Counted from the stretch's first letter, positions 1-9,374 are shown. The stretch is DNA of 64,000 nucleotides from Nostoc sp. UHCC 0302 (GCF_038096175.1 NZ_CP151099.1:6550001-6614000); one strand, 5' to 3'. Numbers and translations are program-made. Notes: generated from the letters alone by a model not told the origin.

Positions 1-1
1 C

Positions 2-94
2 TTCCAACAGCTATTAGAACAGAGTGGTACAGCAATTCCACCTCTACCTTGGAATAACTTGGAGCATCCTCCCAATCAACTCAGTTTATGGTGA
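2..94 (+). CDS. C-terminal end of an unidentified protein (partial)
   Basis: The first 93 bases read open as 30 codons and then TGA; the start lies outside the window. The peptide ends in a hydrophilic, Pro-rich tail (LPWNNLEHPPNQLSLW). The codon use looks like that of neighbouring genes and no other frame stays open this far, but the stretch is short and I do not recognise the family. It would lie upstream of and codirectional with sat. Confidence 0.35.
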   Translation, partial: FQQLLEQSGTAIPPLPWNNLEHPPNQLSLW

Positions 95-262
95 GTATAC
101 TTAACTACTAAAATTAAGCAATGTAACTTAAAATAAGAAATTACTTGCAAAATTCCTCTCACTGTCTACTCCCAATTTTCTAAACTCTTTTTTTCCTCGT
201 ACCAGCATTTGATAAGTTAGTACATAGTCTGAAATAGCAGTTATTGCAAAGAGGGGATTACG

Positions 263-1441
263 TTGAGTCAAAATCCAGATGCCATTGCCCCCCACGGTGG
301 AGAATTAGTTAACCGTATCGCTACACCGGAACAAAGGGAAGAGTTTCTCTCAAAAGCTGACTTTTTGCCGCGAGTGCAACTTGATGAGCGAGCCGTTTCT
401 GATGTAGAAATGATTGCGATCGGCGCTTTTAGCCCACTCACAGGTTTTATGAATCAGGAAGATTACGATCGCGTAGTCACTGAAATGCGTCTTGCTAACG
501 GTCTTGTCTGGTCGATGCCGATTACACTTTCGGTTGCCGAAGAAGTAGCTTCTTCTCTTAAAGAAGGCGGTTTGATTCGCTTAGATAACCCTGCCGGTCG
601 GTTTATTGGAGTTTTGCAACTCACCCAAAAGTATAACTACGACAAGACCCGCGAGGCAATCAATGTCTATCGCACTAATGATGCGAACCATCCTGGTGTG
701 CAGGTACTTTATAATCAAGGTTCTGTACATTTGGCTGGTGATATCTGGCTTTTGCAACGCGTAACCCATCCCCAGTTTCCCAACTACCAAATTGATCCAG
801 CTGCCTCACGGCAAATATTTCGGGAAAATGGCTGGAAAACGATTGTTGGTTTCCAAACTCGCAACCCCATTCACCGCGCTCATGAATACATCCAAAAGTG
901 CGCCTTGGAAACAGTAGATGCTTTATTTTTGCATCCCTTAGTAGGGGCAACCAAAGACGATGATATTCCCGCCGATGTGCGGATGCGCTGTTATGAGATT
1001 TTGTTGGAACACTACTATCCCCATGATCGGGTAATTTTGGCAATTAATCCGGCAGCAATGCGTTATGCTGGGCCTCGCGAGGCAATTTTTCATGCTTTAG
1101 TCCGCAAAAACTATGGCTGTACTCACTTTATCGTTGGACGGGATCATGCGGGCGTTGGTGATTACTATGGTACTTACGATGCTCAATACATCTTTGACGA
1201 GTTTGAGCCAAGTGAATTGGGTATTGTGCCAATGAAGTTTGAACACGCTTTCTACTGCACGCGTACCAAGCAAATGGCAACGACTAAAACCAGTCCCAGC
1301 AAACCAGAAGAACGCGTTCACCTATCGGGAACAAAAGTTAGGGAAATGCTGCGCCGGGGTGAATTACCTCCACCAGAATTTTCTCGTCCAGAAGTAGCAG
1401 CAGAGTTGGCACGGGCAATGCGTATACAAGTATTGGCTTAA
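263..1441 (+). CDS. sat: Sulfate adenylyltransferase (ATP sulfurylase)
   Basis: Converts sulfate and ATP to adenylyl sulfate (APS) and pyrophosphate, the first step of assimilatory sulfate reduction in the cytoplasm. The 392-residue product has the usual length of the bacterial/cyanobacterial homo-oligomeric type without an APS kinase domain. Family motifs are visible: [11 protein letters not shown] (the QxRN and HxxH ATP/sulfate site) and [11 protein letters not shown]. The start is a TTG seven bases after a purine-rich GAGGGG; the N-terminus ([13 protein letters not shown]) agrees with the usual family start. It stands alone, with the caspase-like gene 100 bases downstream. A small inverted repeat (ATAAGCT at 1502 and AGCTTAT at 1512) lies between them. 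Confidence 0.96.
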   Translation: MSQNPDAIAPHGGELVNRIATPEQREEFLSKADFLPRVQLDERAVSDVEMIAIGAFSPLTGFMNQEDYDRVVTEMRLANGLVWSMPITLSVAEEVASSLKEGGLIRLDNPAGRFIGVLQLTQKYNYDKTREAINVYRTNDANHPGVQVLYNQGSVHLAGDIWLLQRVTHPQFPNYQIDPAASRQIFRENGWKTIVGFQTRNPIHRAHEYIQKCALETVDALFLHPLVGATKDDDIPADVRMRCYEILLEHYYPHDRVILAINPAAMRYAGPREAIFHALVRKNYGCTHFIVGRDHAGVGDYYGTYDAQYIFDEFEPSELGIVPMKFEHAFYCTRTKQMATTKTSPSKPEERVHLSGTKVREMLRRGELPPPEFSRPEVAAELARAMRIQVLA

Positions 1442-1541
1442 GCTAGATTGTTAACAAGCAAACAGTATAAACTATCGCTTTACTCTACAGACCTGAAGCC
1501 TATAAGCTGTTAGCTTATGGGCTGAGGACTGATAGTTAATT

Positions 1542-3701
1542 ATGGAACGGCGGACGTTTTTACACAAAATTGGCTCAATACTCGCGGTATTGGGGGTAAC
1601 TGAAGCTGAGTGGTTGACTTTAGGAAGTCGCTATTACCAAGCGCTGGCACAACCTAATTCGCGCAAGTTGGCATTATTAATCGGTATCAATCAATATCCA
1701 GAAAGTCCAGCCCTTAGCGGTTGTTTGACTGATGTGGAACTGCAAAAAGAACTTTTAATTCATCGCTTTGGCTTCCAAGCTTCAGATATCTTGACCTTAA
1801 CTGAAGAACAAGCTAATAGAGAATTCATCGAAGCTGCTTTTTTAGATCATCTCAGTCAGCAAGCAAGACCGGGTGATTTGGTTGTCTTCCACTTTAGCGG
1901 TTACGGGACTCGCGTCAAATTACCAACATCGCTAGAAACATTGCAGAATGCTCTAGTGCCAGTCAATGAGCAAGTAAAATCACAAGACGAAAAAATAGTC
2001 AACTACCTATTAGAAGAAACCTTATTGCTGTTGTTGCGATCGCTTCCTACAGAACACGTTACAGCAGTATTGGATACCAGCTACTACACTCCTAGCACAT
2101 CCCAGTTAGCAGCAACGCGAATTCGCGTCCGTCCAGAATCAACAGAAGCACAACTATCGACAGCAGAATTAGACTTTCAAAACAAAGTCAAAACTCAAAA
2201 CTCAAAAGTCAGTCCTCTTATTCTTACAGCCACCTCAGACCCTAAGCAGTTAGCCAGAGAAGCTTTATTTTCTGGTTTTAGTGCTGGATTATTTACTTAC
2301 GCCTTAACACAGTACTTGTGGGAATCAACCCCAGCCACAAAAATTCAATTCACTCTTTCCTACGTCGGAACTTCTCTTCATAAGTTGGGTAGCAAACAGC
2401 AGCCAGCGTTAATTAGTGAAAAGAAAAATCCCCAAGCAGTGTTACTTGCTGAGAATTTCCTCCCTGACTCTATTGTTGGTGGAGAAGGGGCAGTGACAGC
2501 AATTGAAGAGGACGGTAAAACAGCCCATCTGTGGTTAGGTGGATTACCTCCACAAGTGCTGGAATACTATGGAGTTAATTCTCGGCTGTCGCTGGTAACT
2601 GGAGAAGAGTTAGTATTGCGATCGCGCAGCGGGTTAAAAGCAAAAGCGCAAATTTCTGGTATTATCGGCGTAACTTCCTTACAAGTCGGGCAACTCGTTC
2701 AAGAAACAATCAGAGTATTACCCCGAAATGTGGGTTTAAAAATTGGTTTGGATACAGGACTCGAAAGAATTGAACGAGTAGATGCAACAAGTGCTTTAGC
2801 CGCATTTCCCCACGTGTCGAGTGTAGTAGCAGGGGAACAACCAGCCGATTACGTATTTGCTAAATTACAGCAACCTCCTGGCCGCTATGGTTTATTTACT
2901 CTGGGCAGTGAGCTAATTCCTAACACTGCTGGGGAAGTTGGGGAAGCAGTAAAATTAGCTATGCAGCGTTTAGCACCTAAATTTCAACCGCTGCTAGCAG
3001 CAAAGTTGTGGCGGCTGACAGAAAATGAAGGTTCTTCCCGGTTAGCAGTTAAAGCAACCTTAGAAATAATTAGCGGCATATCACCTCGCGCAGTCATGCA
3101 ACGCGCAACACTGCGAAATCAAATTTCTGAAAATTCAACAACTAAGCCACTTAGAACTCAGAACGGGCTAAACGCCCCGCTACCGCTAACACAACTTGTG
3201 CCTATTGGTAGTCGGATGCAATATCGCGTACAAAACCAGAGCGATCGCCCACTATATTTAATCTTACTAGGATTAAAAAACAATCGGACAACAGTTGCCT
3301 TCTACCCTTGGGAAACTCCCACAGACACAAATATTTCGGATACCCAACCCCTACTTAAACAAATAGTCATCGCCCCTAACGAAACCCTCGCCTTACCAGA
3401 AAATACTGCTGGGTCTGAATGGGCAGTTTCTGGGCCAGCTTTTGAGTGTGAACATCAACTAATCTTCAGTACTGCCCCTTTCACTGAAACTCTTGCCGCC
3501 TTGAATACGGCTAAATATCCCACAGCCGACCAACGGCCGATTAGCCCATTGTTGAACTCCCTAGAAGTTGCCCAAGCTTTGCTACAAGACTTACACAACG
3601 CTAGCGCAGTCAAAACTGAAGTCAATAGCACATCTGCTGACTCTTATATTTTGGATGTGAATAATTGGGCAAGTCTTAGTTTTAGTTTTCAAGTAGTGTA
3701 A
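1542..3701 (+). CDS. Caspase-fold protein with substituted catalytic dyad (pseudo-orthocaspase), Tat-exported
   Basis: A 719-residue protein with a caspase/peptidase C14 p20-like domain (about residues 40-300). Where active orthocaspases have SGHG and D-x-C-H-S-G, this protein has SGYG (Tyr121) and DTSYYT (Ser180), so both members of the His-Cys dyad are replaced. A Tyr/Ser variant of this kind is known among cyanobacterial pseudo-orthocaspases. The N-terminus starts MERRTFLHKIG followed by a hydrophobic stretch and ALAQ near residue 36, which looks like a twin-arginine signal. The region after about residue 310 is large and not assigned; it may be a binding or beta-rich domain. Proteolysis is unlikely; a scaffold or binding role outside the cytoplasm is inferred. 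Start ATG. Confidence 0.85.
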   Translation: MERRTFLHKIGSILAVLGVTEAEWLTLGSRYYQALAQPNSRKLALLIGINQYPESPALSGCLTDVELQKELLIHRFGFQASDILTLTEEQANREFIEAAFLDHLSQQARPGDLVVFHFSGYGTRVKLPTSLETLQNALVPVNEQVKSQDEKIVNYLLEETLLLLLRSLPTEHVTAVLDTSYYTPSTSQLAATRIRVRPESTEAQLSTAELDFQNKVKTQNSKVSPLILTATSDPKQLAREALFSGFSAGLFTYALTQYLWESTPATKIQFTLSYVGTSLHKLGSKQQPALISEKKNPQAVLLAENFLPDSIVGGEGAVTAIEEDGKTAHLWLGGLPPQVLEYYGVNSRLSLVTGEELVLRSRSGLKAKAQISGIIGVTSLQVGQLVQETIRVLPRNVGLKIGLDTGLERIERVDATSALAAFPHVSSVVAGEQPADYVFAKLQQPPGRYGLFTLGSELIPNTAGEVGEAVKLAMQRLAPKFQPLLAAKLWRLTENEGSSRLAVKATLEIISGISPRAVMQRATLRNQISENSTTKPLRTQNGLNAPLPLTQLVPIGSRMQYRVQNQSDRPLYLILLGLKNNRTTVAFYPWETPTDTNISDTQPLLKQIVIAPNETLALPENTAGSEWAVSGPAFECEHQLIFSTAPFTETLAALNTAKYPTADQRPISPLLNSLEVAQALLQDLHNASAVKTEVNSTSADSYILDVNNWASLSFSFQVV

Positions 3702-3768
3702 ACAGGGAGTCTTGTATCTTAGTTGTGTATACGACTAAGGATTGTGAGTTTACACGTAGCAAACTTTC

Positions 3769-3912
3769 ATGAAAATCACAAATTCGGTTGGGTTTGCGCT
3801 TTCACTCGTCTTATTATTTTTATTTGTTGATACACCTACTGCCCAACCACAGCCAACTGCTTTACTGGAATTGATGCCATTGAAGCCCTTTGCAGTGCAA
3901 GGAATATGCTAA
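3769..3912 (+). CDS. Possible small exported peptide (47 aa)
   Basis: An ATG-initiated frame of 47 codons with a convincing signal-peptide shape: MKITN, then a run of Leu/Phe/Val (ALSLVLLFLFV), then TPTAQPQP as a possible cleavage region, leaving only about 22 mature residues ending in Cys. No good ribosome binding site precedes the ATG. It may be a real small exported protein, the remnant of a longer secreted protein, or chance. No homologue is recognised. Confidence 0.25.
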   Translation: MKITNSVGFALSLVLLFLFVDTPTAQPQPTALLELMPLKPFAVQGIC

Positions 3913-4389
3913 AAGTACCTTGAAACTAACCCTCTTTTATCACTTTCGGGAGAGAATAATCTGGAATGCTTACAGCATAAGACTTTTACTAAAAAACCAT
4001 GATTTCAGCCATTGTGTTAGAAAATAAACACTCAAATGCCTGTTCTATCTACAGTTCAAAATTTGGCTTTGATTTTTCTTTTCCCAGAGTAACAAAACAG
4101 GGCTAAACTTAGTTTTGGTTTCAACGAAAGTGAGAAGAGGGAGAAGCAGGAGTCACCGTGCCAATTTGGGAAAATTGTATGTTGAGGAATTGAGTGAGAC
4201 TTTCTCTCTGCGTCTTCTCTGCGTTCGCGCAGCGTGTCGCAGACAGACGCTACGCGAAAGCGCCTCTGCGTGAGGCAAAAAAATATTTATCCAAGAGGTC
4301 TATTGAATTTTTGACTTTCATACTCAAATTCAGCAACGCCGATTTTTCTAGCCTATAATCTCTCCACTCTCACTTCTGCGGTTAATTTT
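3913..4389. other. Intergenic region with a dispersed repeat
   Basis: No convincing gene is seen in this 477-base stretch. At 4204-4276 lies a GC-rich repeat built from CTGCGTTCGCGCAGCG-like arms; bases 4214-4256 recur in inverted orientation at 57650-57692 with one difference in 43. This is the type of dispersed palindromic element common in Nostocales genomes. Confidence 0.6.
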
Positions 4390-5262
4390 CTATAAATACT
4401 TTTGCAGCAGTAAGCCTAACTTTTCCTTCGTCGCCACAGGTGCTTTATCCAAATTTGTCAAAATCGCATACTTCAAAGCCGAATGTGCATCACTAGGTGG
4501 CGGATTTTCACTTAAACGTCGCACAGTTTCTTGAATCACCTTTTGAGCATTAACTGCATTCCGCAGCAAATTCCCAATCACCATTTCCACCGTCACACTA
4601 TGATGATCTGGATGCCAACAATCGTAATCTGTTACCAGTGCTAAGGTTGCATAGGCAATTTCTGCTTCTTTGGCTAACTTTGCCTCTGGTAAATTCGTCA
4701 TCCCAATTATTGTCGCACCCCAACTGCGGTAAAGATTCGATTCCGCTTTCGTCGAGAATGCTGGCCCTTCCATGCATACATAAGTACCACCGCGATGGAG
4801 AGTGATTTCTGGTAAATTTAGAGAAGCGATCGCATCTGCCAAAACTCCAGCTAAACTTTTACAAATCGGGTCAGCAAAGGCAATGTGAGCGACTATTCCC
4901 TCTCCAAAAAATGTCGAAACCCGATTTTTTGTTCTATCAATAAATTGATCTGGAACCACCATATCCAGTGGTTTAGCCTCTTCTTTTAATGAACCAACAG
5001 CACTAGCCGAAATCAGATATTCTACGCCAACTTGCTTCATCGCATAAATATTGGCGCGAAACGGCAATTCAGAAGGTAGCAATGTGTGGTTGCGACCATG
5101 ACGCGCCAAAAAAGCTACCCTTGTACCTTCCAATGTCCCCAGAATCAATGCATCAGATGGTGAGCCAAAGGGAGTCTGGACTTGTACCTCTTCCACATCT
5201 TTGAGCGCATCCATTTTATACAGACCGCTGCCACCAATAATCCCAATCCTAGCTCTAACCAT
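4390..5262 (-). CDS. mtnP: S-methyl-5'-thioadenosine phosphorylase
   Basis: Phosphorolysis of 5'-methylthioadenosine to adenine and 5-methylthioribose 1-phosphate, the entry to methionine salvage and removal of a polyamine-synthesis by-product. The roughly 290-residue product shows the purine nucleoside phosphorylase family II motifs [32 protein letters not shown] and GMTNLPEA. The base-recognition segment VTDYDCWH keeps the Asp expected for 6-aminopurine (MTA) specificity rather than the Asn of purine nucleoside phosphorylases. The start is ambiguous: ATG at 5262 ([11 protein letters not shown]) fits family length, but a TTG at 5271 with AAGGA just upstream would add three residues. It is monocistronic and divergent from the small gene at 5451. 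Confidence 0.93.
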   Translation of the reverse strand: MVRARIGIIGGSGLYKMDALKDVEEVQVQTPFGSPSDALILGTLEGTRVAFLARHGRNHTLLPSELPFRANIYAMKQVGVEYLISASAVGSLKEEAKPLDMVVPDQFIDRTKNRVSTFFGEGIVAHIAFADPICKSLAGVLADAIASLNLPEITLHRGGTYVCMEGPAFSTKAESNLYRSWGATIIGMTNLPEAKLAKEAEIAYATLALVTDYDCWHPDHHSVTVEMVIGNLLRNAVNAQKVIQETVRRLSENPPPSDAHSALKYAILTNLDKAPVATKEKLGLLLQKYL

Positions 5263-5450
5263 GATTCTCAACCTAATTCCTTGCTGAGCCGCCTAGTTAT
5301 TTTACCGAAAAGGGAGTAGTAACAGAGGTGGGAAATTAGCAACTGACAATTTTTTATTCTTCCGTAGAGCTACCATTGCTAATTTTTTACATAAATTGGT
5401 ATCGTACTAATACTTAGTTGTAAACTTTACACAAAGTTTAGGTAACGAAT

Positions 5451-5654
5451 ATGCAAGCCACCAGCCCCTTAATTCAAATGTCGTTAGAGAAAGTCTTGGA
5501 GCGCATATTTGCAGTTCGCAGAATTACACGACGAGATCAGCAGCTCTTAATGTCAACATTGCTTTCTAAAGAAGGCTTAAATGAAGAAGATAGGTTGCAA
5601 ATTAGTCGAGTGTTTGATGCTTTGCAAAGAGGATTGCTCAAAGTAGTAGATTAA
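5451..5654 (+). CDS. Small conserved cyanobacterial-type protein (67 aa), function unknown
   Basis: A 67-residue soluble, mostly helical protein without Cys, TM segment or signal. It contains a basic stretch (RRITRRDQQ) and a C-terminal amphipathic helix (RVFDALQRGLLKVVD). The codon use and ATG start look real, and the pattern resembles small conserved proteins of filamentous cyanobacteria, but I cannot name a family. It is convergent with the lasso exporter gene, 117 bases away. Confidence 0.6.
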   Translation: MQATSPLIQMSLEKVLERIFAVRRITRRDQQLLMSTLLSKEGLNEEDRLQISRVFDALQRGLLKVVD

Positions 5655-5771
5655 AGATTCAACTACAAAATATAGTAGAAGTTAGAAGGAGAACAGGTTT
5701 TGTTTATGGTTGGGAAACCTCAATTCTGTAGCTAAGTTCTTAATTTTGAATTCCCCATAAGGGTTGACTCC

Positions 5772-7589
5772 TCAGCGATACTGTTGAGCTTGAGTATTAA
5801 ACAAGTAAGCATAAGTCCCAGCCATCTGCATGAGTTCGTCATGAGTGCCACTCTCCACAATTTTGCCACCTGCCATGACATAAATGCGATCGGCCATTTT
5901 GACGGTAGATAAGCGATGGCTGATTAGGATAGCAGCTTGATTTTTGATAAGTTGACGGAACTGTTCAAATACTTCATATTCAGCTTTGGGATCCATTGCA
6001 CTGGTCGGTTCATCCAGAACAATCACCTGAGAATTGCGGAGAAATGCTCGCGCCAATGCGACCTTTTGCCACTGGCCAATACTCAATTCTTCTCCTTGAT
6101 CAAACAACTTACCTAACATGGTGTCATAACCTTTAGGTAACTTGCTAATAACGTCATCAGCACCAGAACGACGCGCAGCAGTAATAATACTTTCTCGCTC
6201 TGCTGGCAAATCAATATTACCTAACCAAATATTTTCTTGTGCCGTCAAGTGATACTTCGCGTAGTCTTGGAAAATCACGCTGATTTCACGGCGCAAATCT
6301 GCCATTTTATATTGACTGAGGTCAATACCATCAATAGTGATACTGCCAGAAGTGGGGTCATATAAGCGGCATAAAAGTTTAATTAAAGTAGTTTTCCCAG
6401 AGCCATTTTCCCCTACTAGCGCCACCACTTCTCCCGGTTTAATTGTCAAGTTGATATCTTTAAGTGCCTGACGGGTAGTAGTAGAGTATTGAAAATTTAC
6501 ATTGTTAAAAACGATGCCAGTTTGCATCGGTTGGGGTATTGGCTGTGGATTTGAAGGATCAACTAACTTAGGTTTCAGGTCAAGGAATTCGTAAAGATTA
6601 GCAAGAAATAAATTATCCTCATAAAGATTAGACACGCTAACTAACAAACTTCTAATATCGTTCTGCCCTCGTTGCAATGCTTGGTGATAAAGTACCAAAT
6701 CACCTAAACGCAAAATGCCTTGGATAGCTTGATAGACAATGAAAGCATAAACAGCAAAGATAAAAAGACCTGCGATCGCTTCTGCAAAGAAATTCGCCGC
6801 AGAGCGTTTGGTGTAAATGGCTATCTTTTCTTTATATATTTGTCGTCGGATACGGAGATACCATTTACTAAAGTATTCGCCTAAATTAAATAAGCGAATT
6901 TCTTTAGCGTACTGGTCTGATGTCAGCATCCAAACTAAGTACATTGCTTGCCGTTCCGGCTGTGTGCGTTTACGCTGCCAATGATACATGACGCGACTGT
7001 ATTTTAGCCGCACCAGTAGCGCTGGTAGAGCCGCCATAAATAAAACACCGATGATTCCCCAATGTAGCGACAGCAGCAAGCCTACCATCGCCACCAAGGA
7101 AATACTACTCTGGCCAACTTGTGCTAAACGATTGAGAATTTCGGGAGGTCGGTAAGGAGCTTCTTGCTGCGCTCGTTGTAAAGTATCGAAATATTGAGGA
7201 TTTTCGTAGTACTCTAAGTCAGTTGCAATTGATTTAGTATTAATAATTCCTTGCATATAGTCAGTTACGCGCTGAGAGTGGGCAGTAACGACTAGTTCCG
7301 ACAAAGAACTGCAAATACTACTTACAAGGGTGACAACACCAGCTAAAATAACCCAGAGTATGACATTACGAAAGGCAACTGTTTTATCAGCAACATTCAG
7401 GTTGGCAACGACTGCATCGATAATTAATTTGGTGAGATAGATTGATATTACAGGCAGTATGCCTTGGATAATTAACAATACTATGCGAGCGATCGTCCAA
7501 CCAGGACTACTTTGCCATACTAAGCGTAATGCAGGCAGAAGATGTAAAGTTTGTTGGATTTTTTGTTTGATGTTTTTGCCTGCTCGCAT
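5772..7589 (-). CDS. Lasso-peptide ABC exporter (D protein)
   Basis: A 605-residue half-transporter with an N-terminal membrane domain (several hydrophobic helices, about residues 30-330) fused to a nucleotide-binding domain. Walker A is GENGSGKTT (393-401), the signature is LSIGQ (502-506) and Walker B is VIVLDEP (522-528), with an H-loop in LISHRLST. It lacks the N-terminal C39 peptidase domain of bacteriocin exporters, which fits a pathway where a separate protein (B2) removes the leader. It is the last gene of the lasso cluster, 62 bases after the kinase gene, and most likely exports the mature lasso peptides and gives immunity. That assignment rests on family and position; the substrate is inferred. 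Confidence 0.88.
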   Translation of the reverse strand: MRAGKNIKQKIQQTLHLLPALRLVWQSSPGWTIARIVLLIIQGILPVISIYLTKLIIDAVVANLNVADKTVAFRNVILWVILAGVVTLVSSICSSLSELVVTAHSQRVTDYMQGIINTKSIATDLEYYENPQYFDTLQRAQQEAPYRPPEILNRLAQVGQSSISLVAMVGLLLSLHWGIIGVLFMAALPALLVRLKYSRVMYHWQRKRTQPERQAMYLVWMLTSDQYAKEIRLFNLGEYFSKWYLRIRRQIYKEKIAIYTKRSAANFFAEAIAGLFIFAVYAFIVYQAIQGILRLGDLVLYHQALQRGQNDIRSLLVSVSNLYEDNLFLANLYEFLDLKPKLVDPSNPQPIPQPMQTGIVFNNVNFQYSTTTRQALKDINLTIKPGEVVALVGENGSGKTTLIKLLCRLYDPTSGSITIDGIDLSQYKMADLRREISVIFQDYAKYHLTAQENIWLGNIDLPAERESIITAARRSGADDVISKLPKGYDTMLGKLFDQGEELSIGQWQKVALARAFLRNSQVIVLDEPTSAMDPKAEYEVFEQFRQLIKNQAAILISHRLSTVKMADRIYVMAGGKIVESGTHDELMQMAGTYAYLFNTQAQQYR

Positions 7590-7651
7590 AGTTAAAATTT
7601 CTACATTTAATGAATTTTTAATTTAAATTAGATTAAATCTAATCACATAAC

Positions 7652-8578
7652 CTATGCTATGGCTGGTTGGATTTTATCTGCTAAATCTTTTTCTACCAAA
7701 TGTGCTACATCAGGCAACAATTCTAAAGAGCGGGGTCGTTCTAAACTGTAAATAGGCAGATTGTTGATTAGACGAGTACATTGATGCAAGTGTACAGATG
7801 CATTAGCACTTCGGATAAATTTCTGACCAATTAACATCGGAATATAAGAATTAGCAATCAGTTGGGTTACTGCTGCTGGAGGTTGAAGAGGCTTGATTTG
7901 CAGAGTTGAACCTACAGAAAGTATGTAGATCCGTTTTAAAGTCAGAGGTGTACGTAAAAAGTTGTCGAAAGTGGGGCGATCGCGTTTCTCAACTTCCGGG
8001 TGAATCTTCCTCAAAGTTTCAGGATCATCCCCCAATGCTGCACTGGCTGCATCCGGCCACAGCTTGATCCGCGGAAATCCTGGAACTAATATTGGGCTGC
8101 TGGCGTTGTTAACATCTACAGCAGCTACATCATCTGCCATTAGTTTATGTCCTCGTCCATACAAGGTTGCAGCCATAGTAGACTTACCTTGCCCCGATCG
8201 CCCCAAAAAGACAGCAGCATTCCCATCGACAGCCACAGCGCTACCATGTAACACCAAAAACTGCCGCTGGTGAAGCAGCATTCCTAAGACTGCTCCTAAC
8301 AACGGAAGGCGAATCACACTCTCTTCTACATCTGGTAGGGGTTCGATAATAATTTCTTTTCCAGACCGTACTAAAAATTTACCTACTACTTTCCAGTATA
8401 AATAAGCATCTTCGCCATCTATCTCAAAGTAACTCCATGATGGGGGAGGCGTAGGTAAAGACCAATTGATTTCTCCAAAGCGGATAACTACATCTGCTTC
8501 TATATGTGTTGAACTTTGTAATTCTGGTAAAGGCAAAGCAGAGCAGATGCCCAAACCATAAGCTGTGTGATTATACAT
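7652..8578 (-). CDS. HPr-kinase-like lasso-peptide tailoring kinase
   Basis: A 308-residue protein related to the C-terminal kinase domain of HPr kinase/phosphorylase. It has the P-loop GRSGQGKST (126-134) preceded by LHGSAVAVDG and followed by GHKLMADDVAAVD, where the Asp-Asp pair (149-150) matches the HprK metal/catalytic site. There is no canonical HPr partner gene nearby. In lasso clusters such kinases (PadeK and SyanK types) phosphorylate the C-terminal Ser of the precursor; both precursors upstream end in Ser, so the same role is inferred. The ATG is preceded by GGAG at good spacing. It lies between the precursor genes and the exporter in the same orientation. Confidence 0.85.
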   Translation of the reverse strand: MYNHTAYGLGICSALPLPELQSSTHIEADVVIRFGEINWSLPTPPPSWSYFEIDGEDAYLYWKVVGKFLVRSGKEIIIEPLPDVEESVIRLPLLGAVLGMLLHQRQFLVLHGSAVAVDGNAAVFLGRSGQGKSTMAATLYGRGHKLMADDVAAVDVNNASSPILVPGFPRIKLWPDAASAALGDDPETLRKIHPEVEKRDRPTFDNFLRTPLTLKRIYILSVGSTLQIKPLQPPAAVTQLIANSYIPMLIGQKFIRSANASVHLHQCTRLINNLPIYSLERPRSLELLPDVAHLVEKDLADKIQPAIA

Positions 8579-8930
8579 TTCATCAACTCCATTCAGGGTA
8601 CACGTAACAAAAATTACTGCAAATTCTTACCCCTAAAAGCTTTATTTTACAAATAGAAAATATAGAGTTTCTATAGCAAACAATATTTATGACAATATAT
8701 TCTTATATTTTTGTTAAATTGATGGCTGTACTTTACTTAAAAGCAAAGAACAATTATTGTAATTTGTGTAAAGACCTCTGCTTAGTTGCGACCTAAACAG
8801 AGGTAAGTGCATCAAACGAACTGTATAGGCATTAGCCCATACACCACAATTAGCGGTAAATCATCACAGATATCTAGGTTAAAAAACTCAGATATCTTGA
8901 TTTACCCATTCTTATTACAAAACTTCTAAT
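8579..8930. other. Intergenic region between first precursor and kinase gene
   Basis: The 352 bases hold the three-hairpin element (8775-8906, listed separately) and then about 190 bases of AT-rich sequence leading to the kinase start. No further reading frame of the precursor type was found. The AT-rich half could hold a promoter for the kinase and exporter, but I cannot single out a convincing -35/-10 pair. Confidence 0.5.
8775..8906 (-). ncRNA. Conserved three-hairpin RNA element after precursor A1 (copy 1)
   Basis: Read on the minus strand, 24 bases after the precursor stop: (i) an outer stem GGTAAATCA (8898-8906) with TGATTTACC (8855-8863) enclosing inner arms AGATATCT and a U-rich loop; (ii) GTATGGGC-TAAT-GCCTATAC (8823-8842), one G-U pair; (iii) an 11-bp imperfect stem with CCTCTG/CAGAGG ends (8775-8803). 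The same three stems in the same order follow the second precursor with different bases that still pair, and the wobble positions pair only in minus-strand RNA. It is not a classical terminator because no U-run follows. It may stabilise or attenuate the precursor mRNA. Confidence 0.55.
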
Positions 8931-9077
8931 CTAGGAAAAAGTCAAATCCTTCTTGGGAGTCTTTGCAGGAAACGCTTTATCTAAAGTATTTCCATCACCC
9001 AGACCTTGGGTCAGAGTTTCAACTTCGCCATAAACAGTAAGCTTGGGTTGAACGTAGAGCTTTTTGTTAGAAGTCAT
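8931..9077 (-). CDS. Lasso-peptide precursor A1 (48 aa)
   Basis: A 48-codon gene. The 24-residue leader has the B1-recognition motif (YVQPKLTVYG, i.e. YxxPxLxxxG) and ends LTQ, with the conserved Thr at -2. The predicted core is 24 residues: ring segment GLGDGNTLD, which would close Gly1 to Asp9, then tail KAFPAKTPKKDLTFS. The ATG at 9077 is preceded by AAAGGA at good spacing; an in-frame upstream ATG at 9155 would add 26 residues without lasso features and is rejected. The core ends in Ser, the residue phosphorylated by kinases like the one encoded next. It is a paralogue of the precursor at 9375. Confidence 0.88.
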   Translation of the reverse strand: MTSNKKLYVQPKLTVYGEVETLTQGLGDGNTLDKAFPAKTPKKDLTFS

Positions 9078-9220
9078 GGTTGTATCCTTTGCTGTTTGTT
9101 GATTTTTTACATTGGTTCTATTAGAACCAAAATGAGTGACTGAATGTAAAATCACATAGCCTTAGTGATAGCCAAAAATGACAATTAAAGACTGTTATTT
9201 TGTGATTTTAATTCATGCAC

Positions 9221-9359
9221 CTGTTTAGTTATCACTAAACAGAAGTAAAGATATAAGACGAGTTGTACGGGCTTTAGCAGCCCATACATCACAATCAAAA
9301 GTAGATCATCAAAAATATCTAGGCTCAAAAAACTTAGATATCTTGATTTATCTACTTTT
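9221..9359 (-). ncRNA. Conserved three-hairpin RNA element after precursor A2 (copy 2)
   Basis: Second copy of the element, starting 16 bases after the A2 stop on the minus strand: (i) outer stem AAAAGTAGAT (complement of 9350-9359) with ATCTACTTTT (complement of 9297-9306), enclosing inner arms ATATCTA/TAGATAT and a U-rich loop; (ii) GTATGGGCT-GCTAA-AGCCCGTAC (9265-9287); (iii) CTGTTTAG-TGATAA-CTAAACAG (9221-9242). Compared with copy 1 the arms differ at many positions while pairing is kept. It lies between the two precursor genes, so it will be part of any A2-A1 message or its 3' end. Confidence 0.55.
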
Positions 9360-9374
9360 TATGCCAAACTCCTA

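Noticed and set aside
675-1043. 122-codon minus-strand open frame
   Set aside because: Antisense to sat, which has full family support.
9078-9155. N-terminal extension of the first lasso precursor to an upstream ATG
   Set aside because: The extra 26 residues have no lasso leader features. The internal ATG at 9077 has its own AAAGGA site and gives exactly the same 48-codon length as the second precursor.
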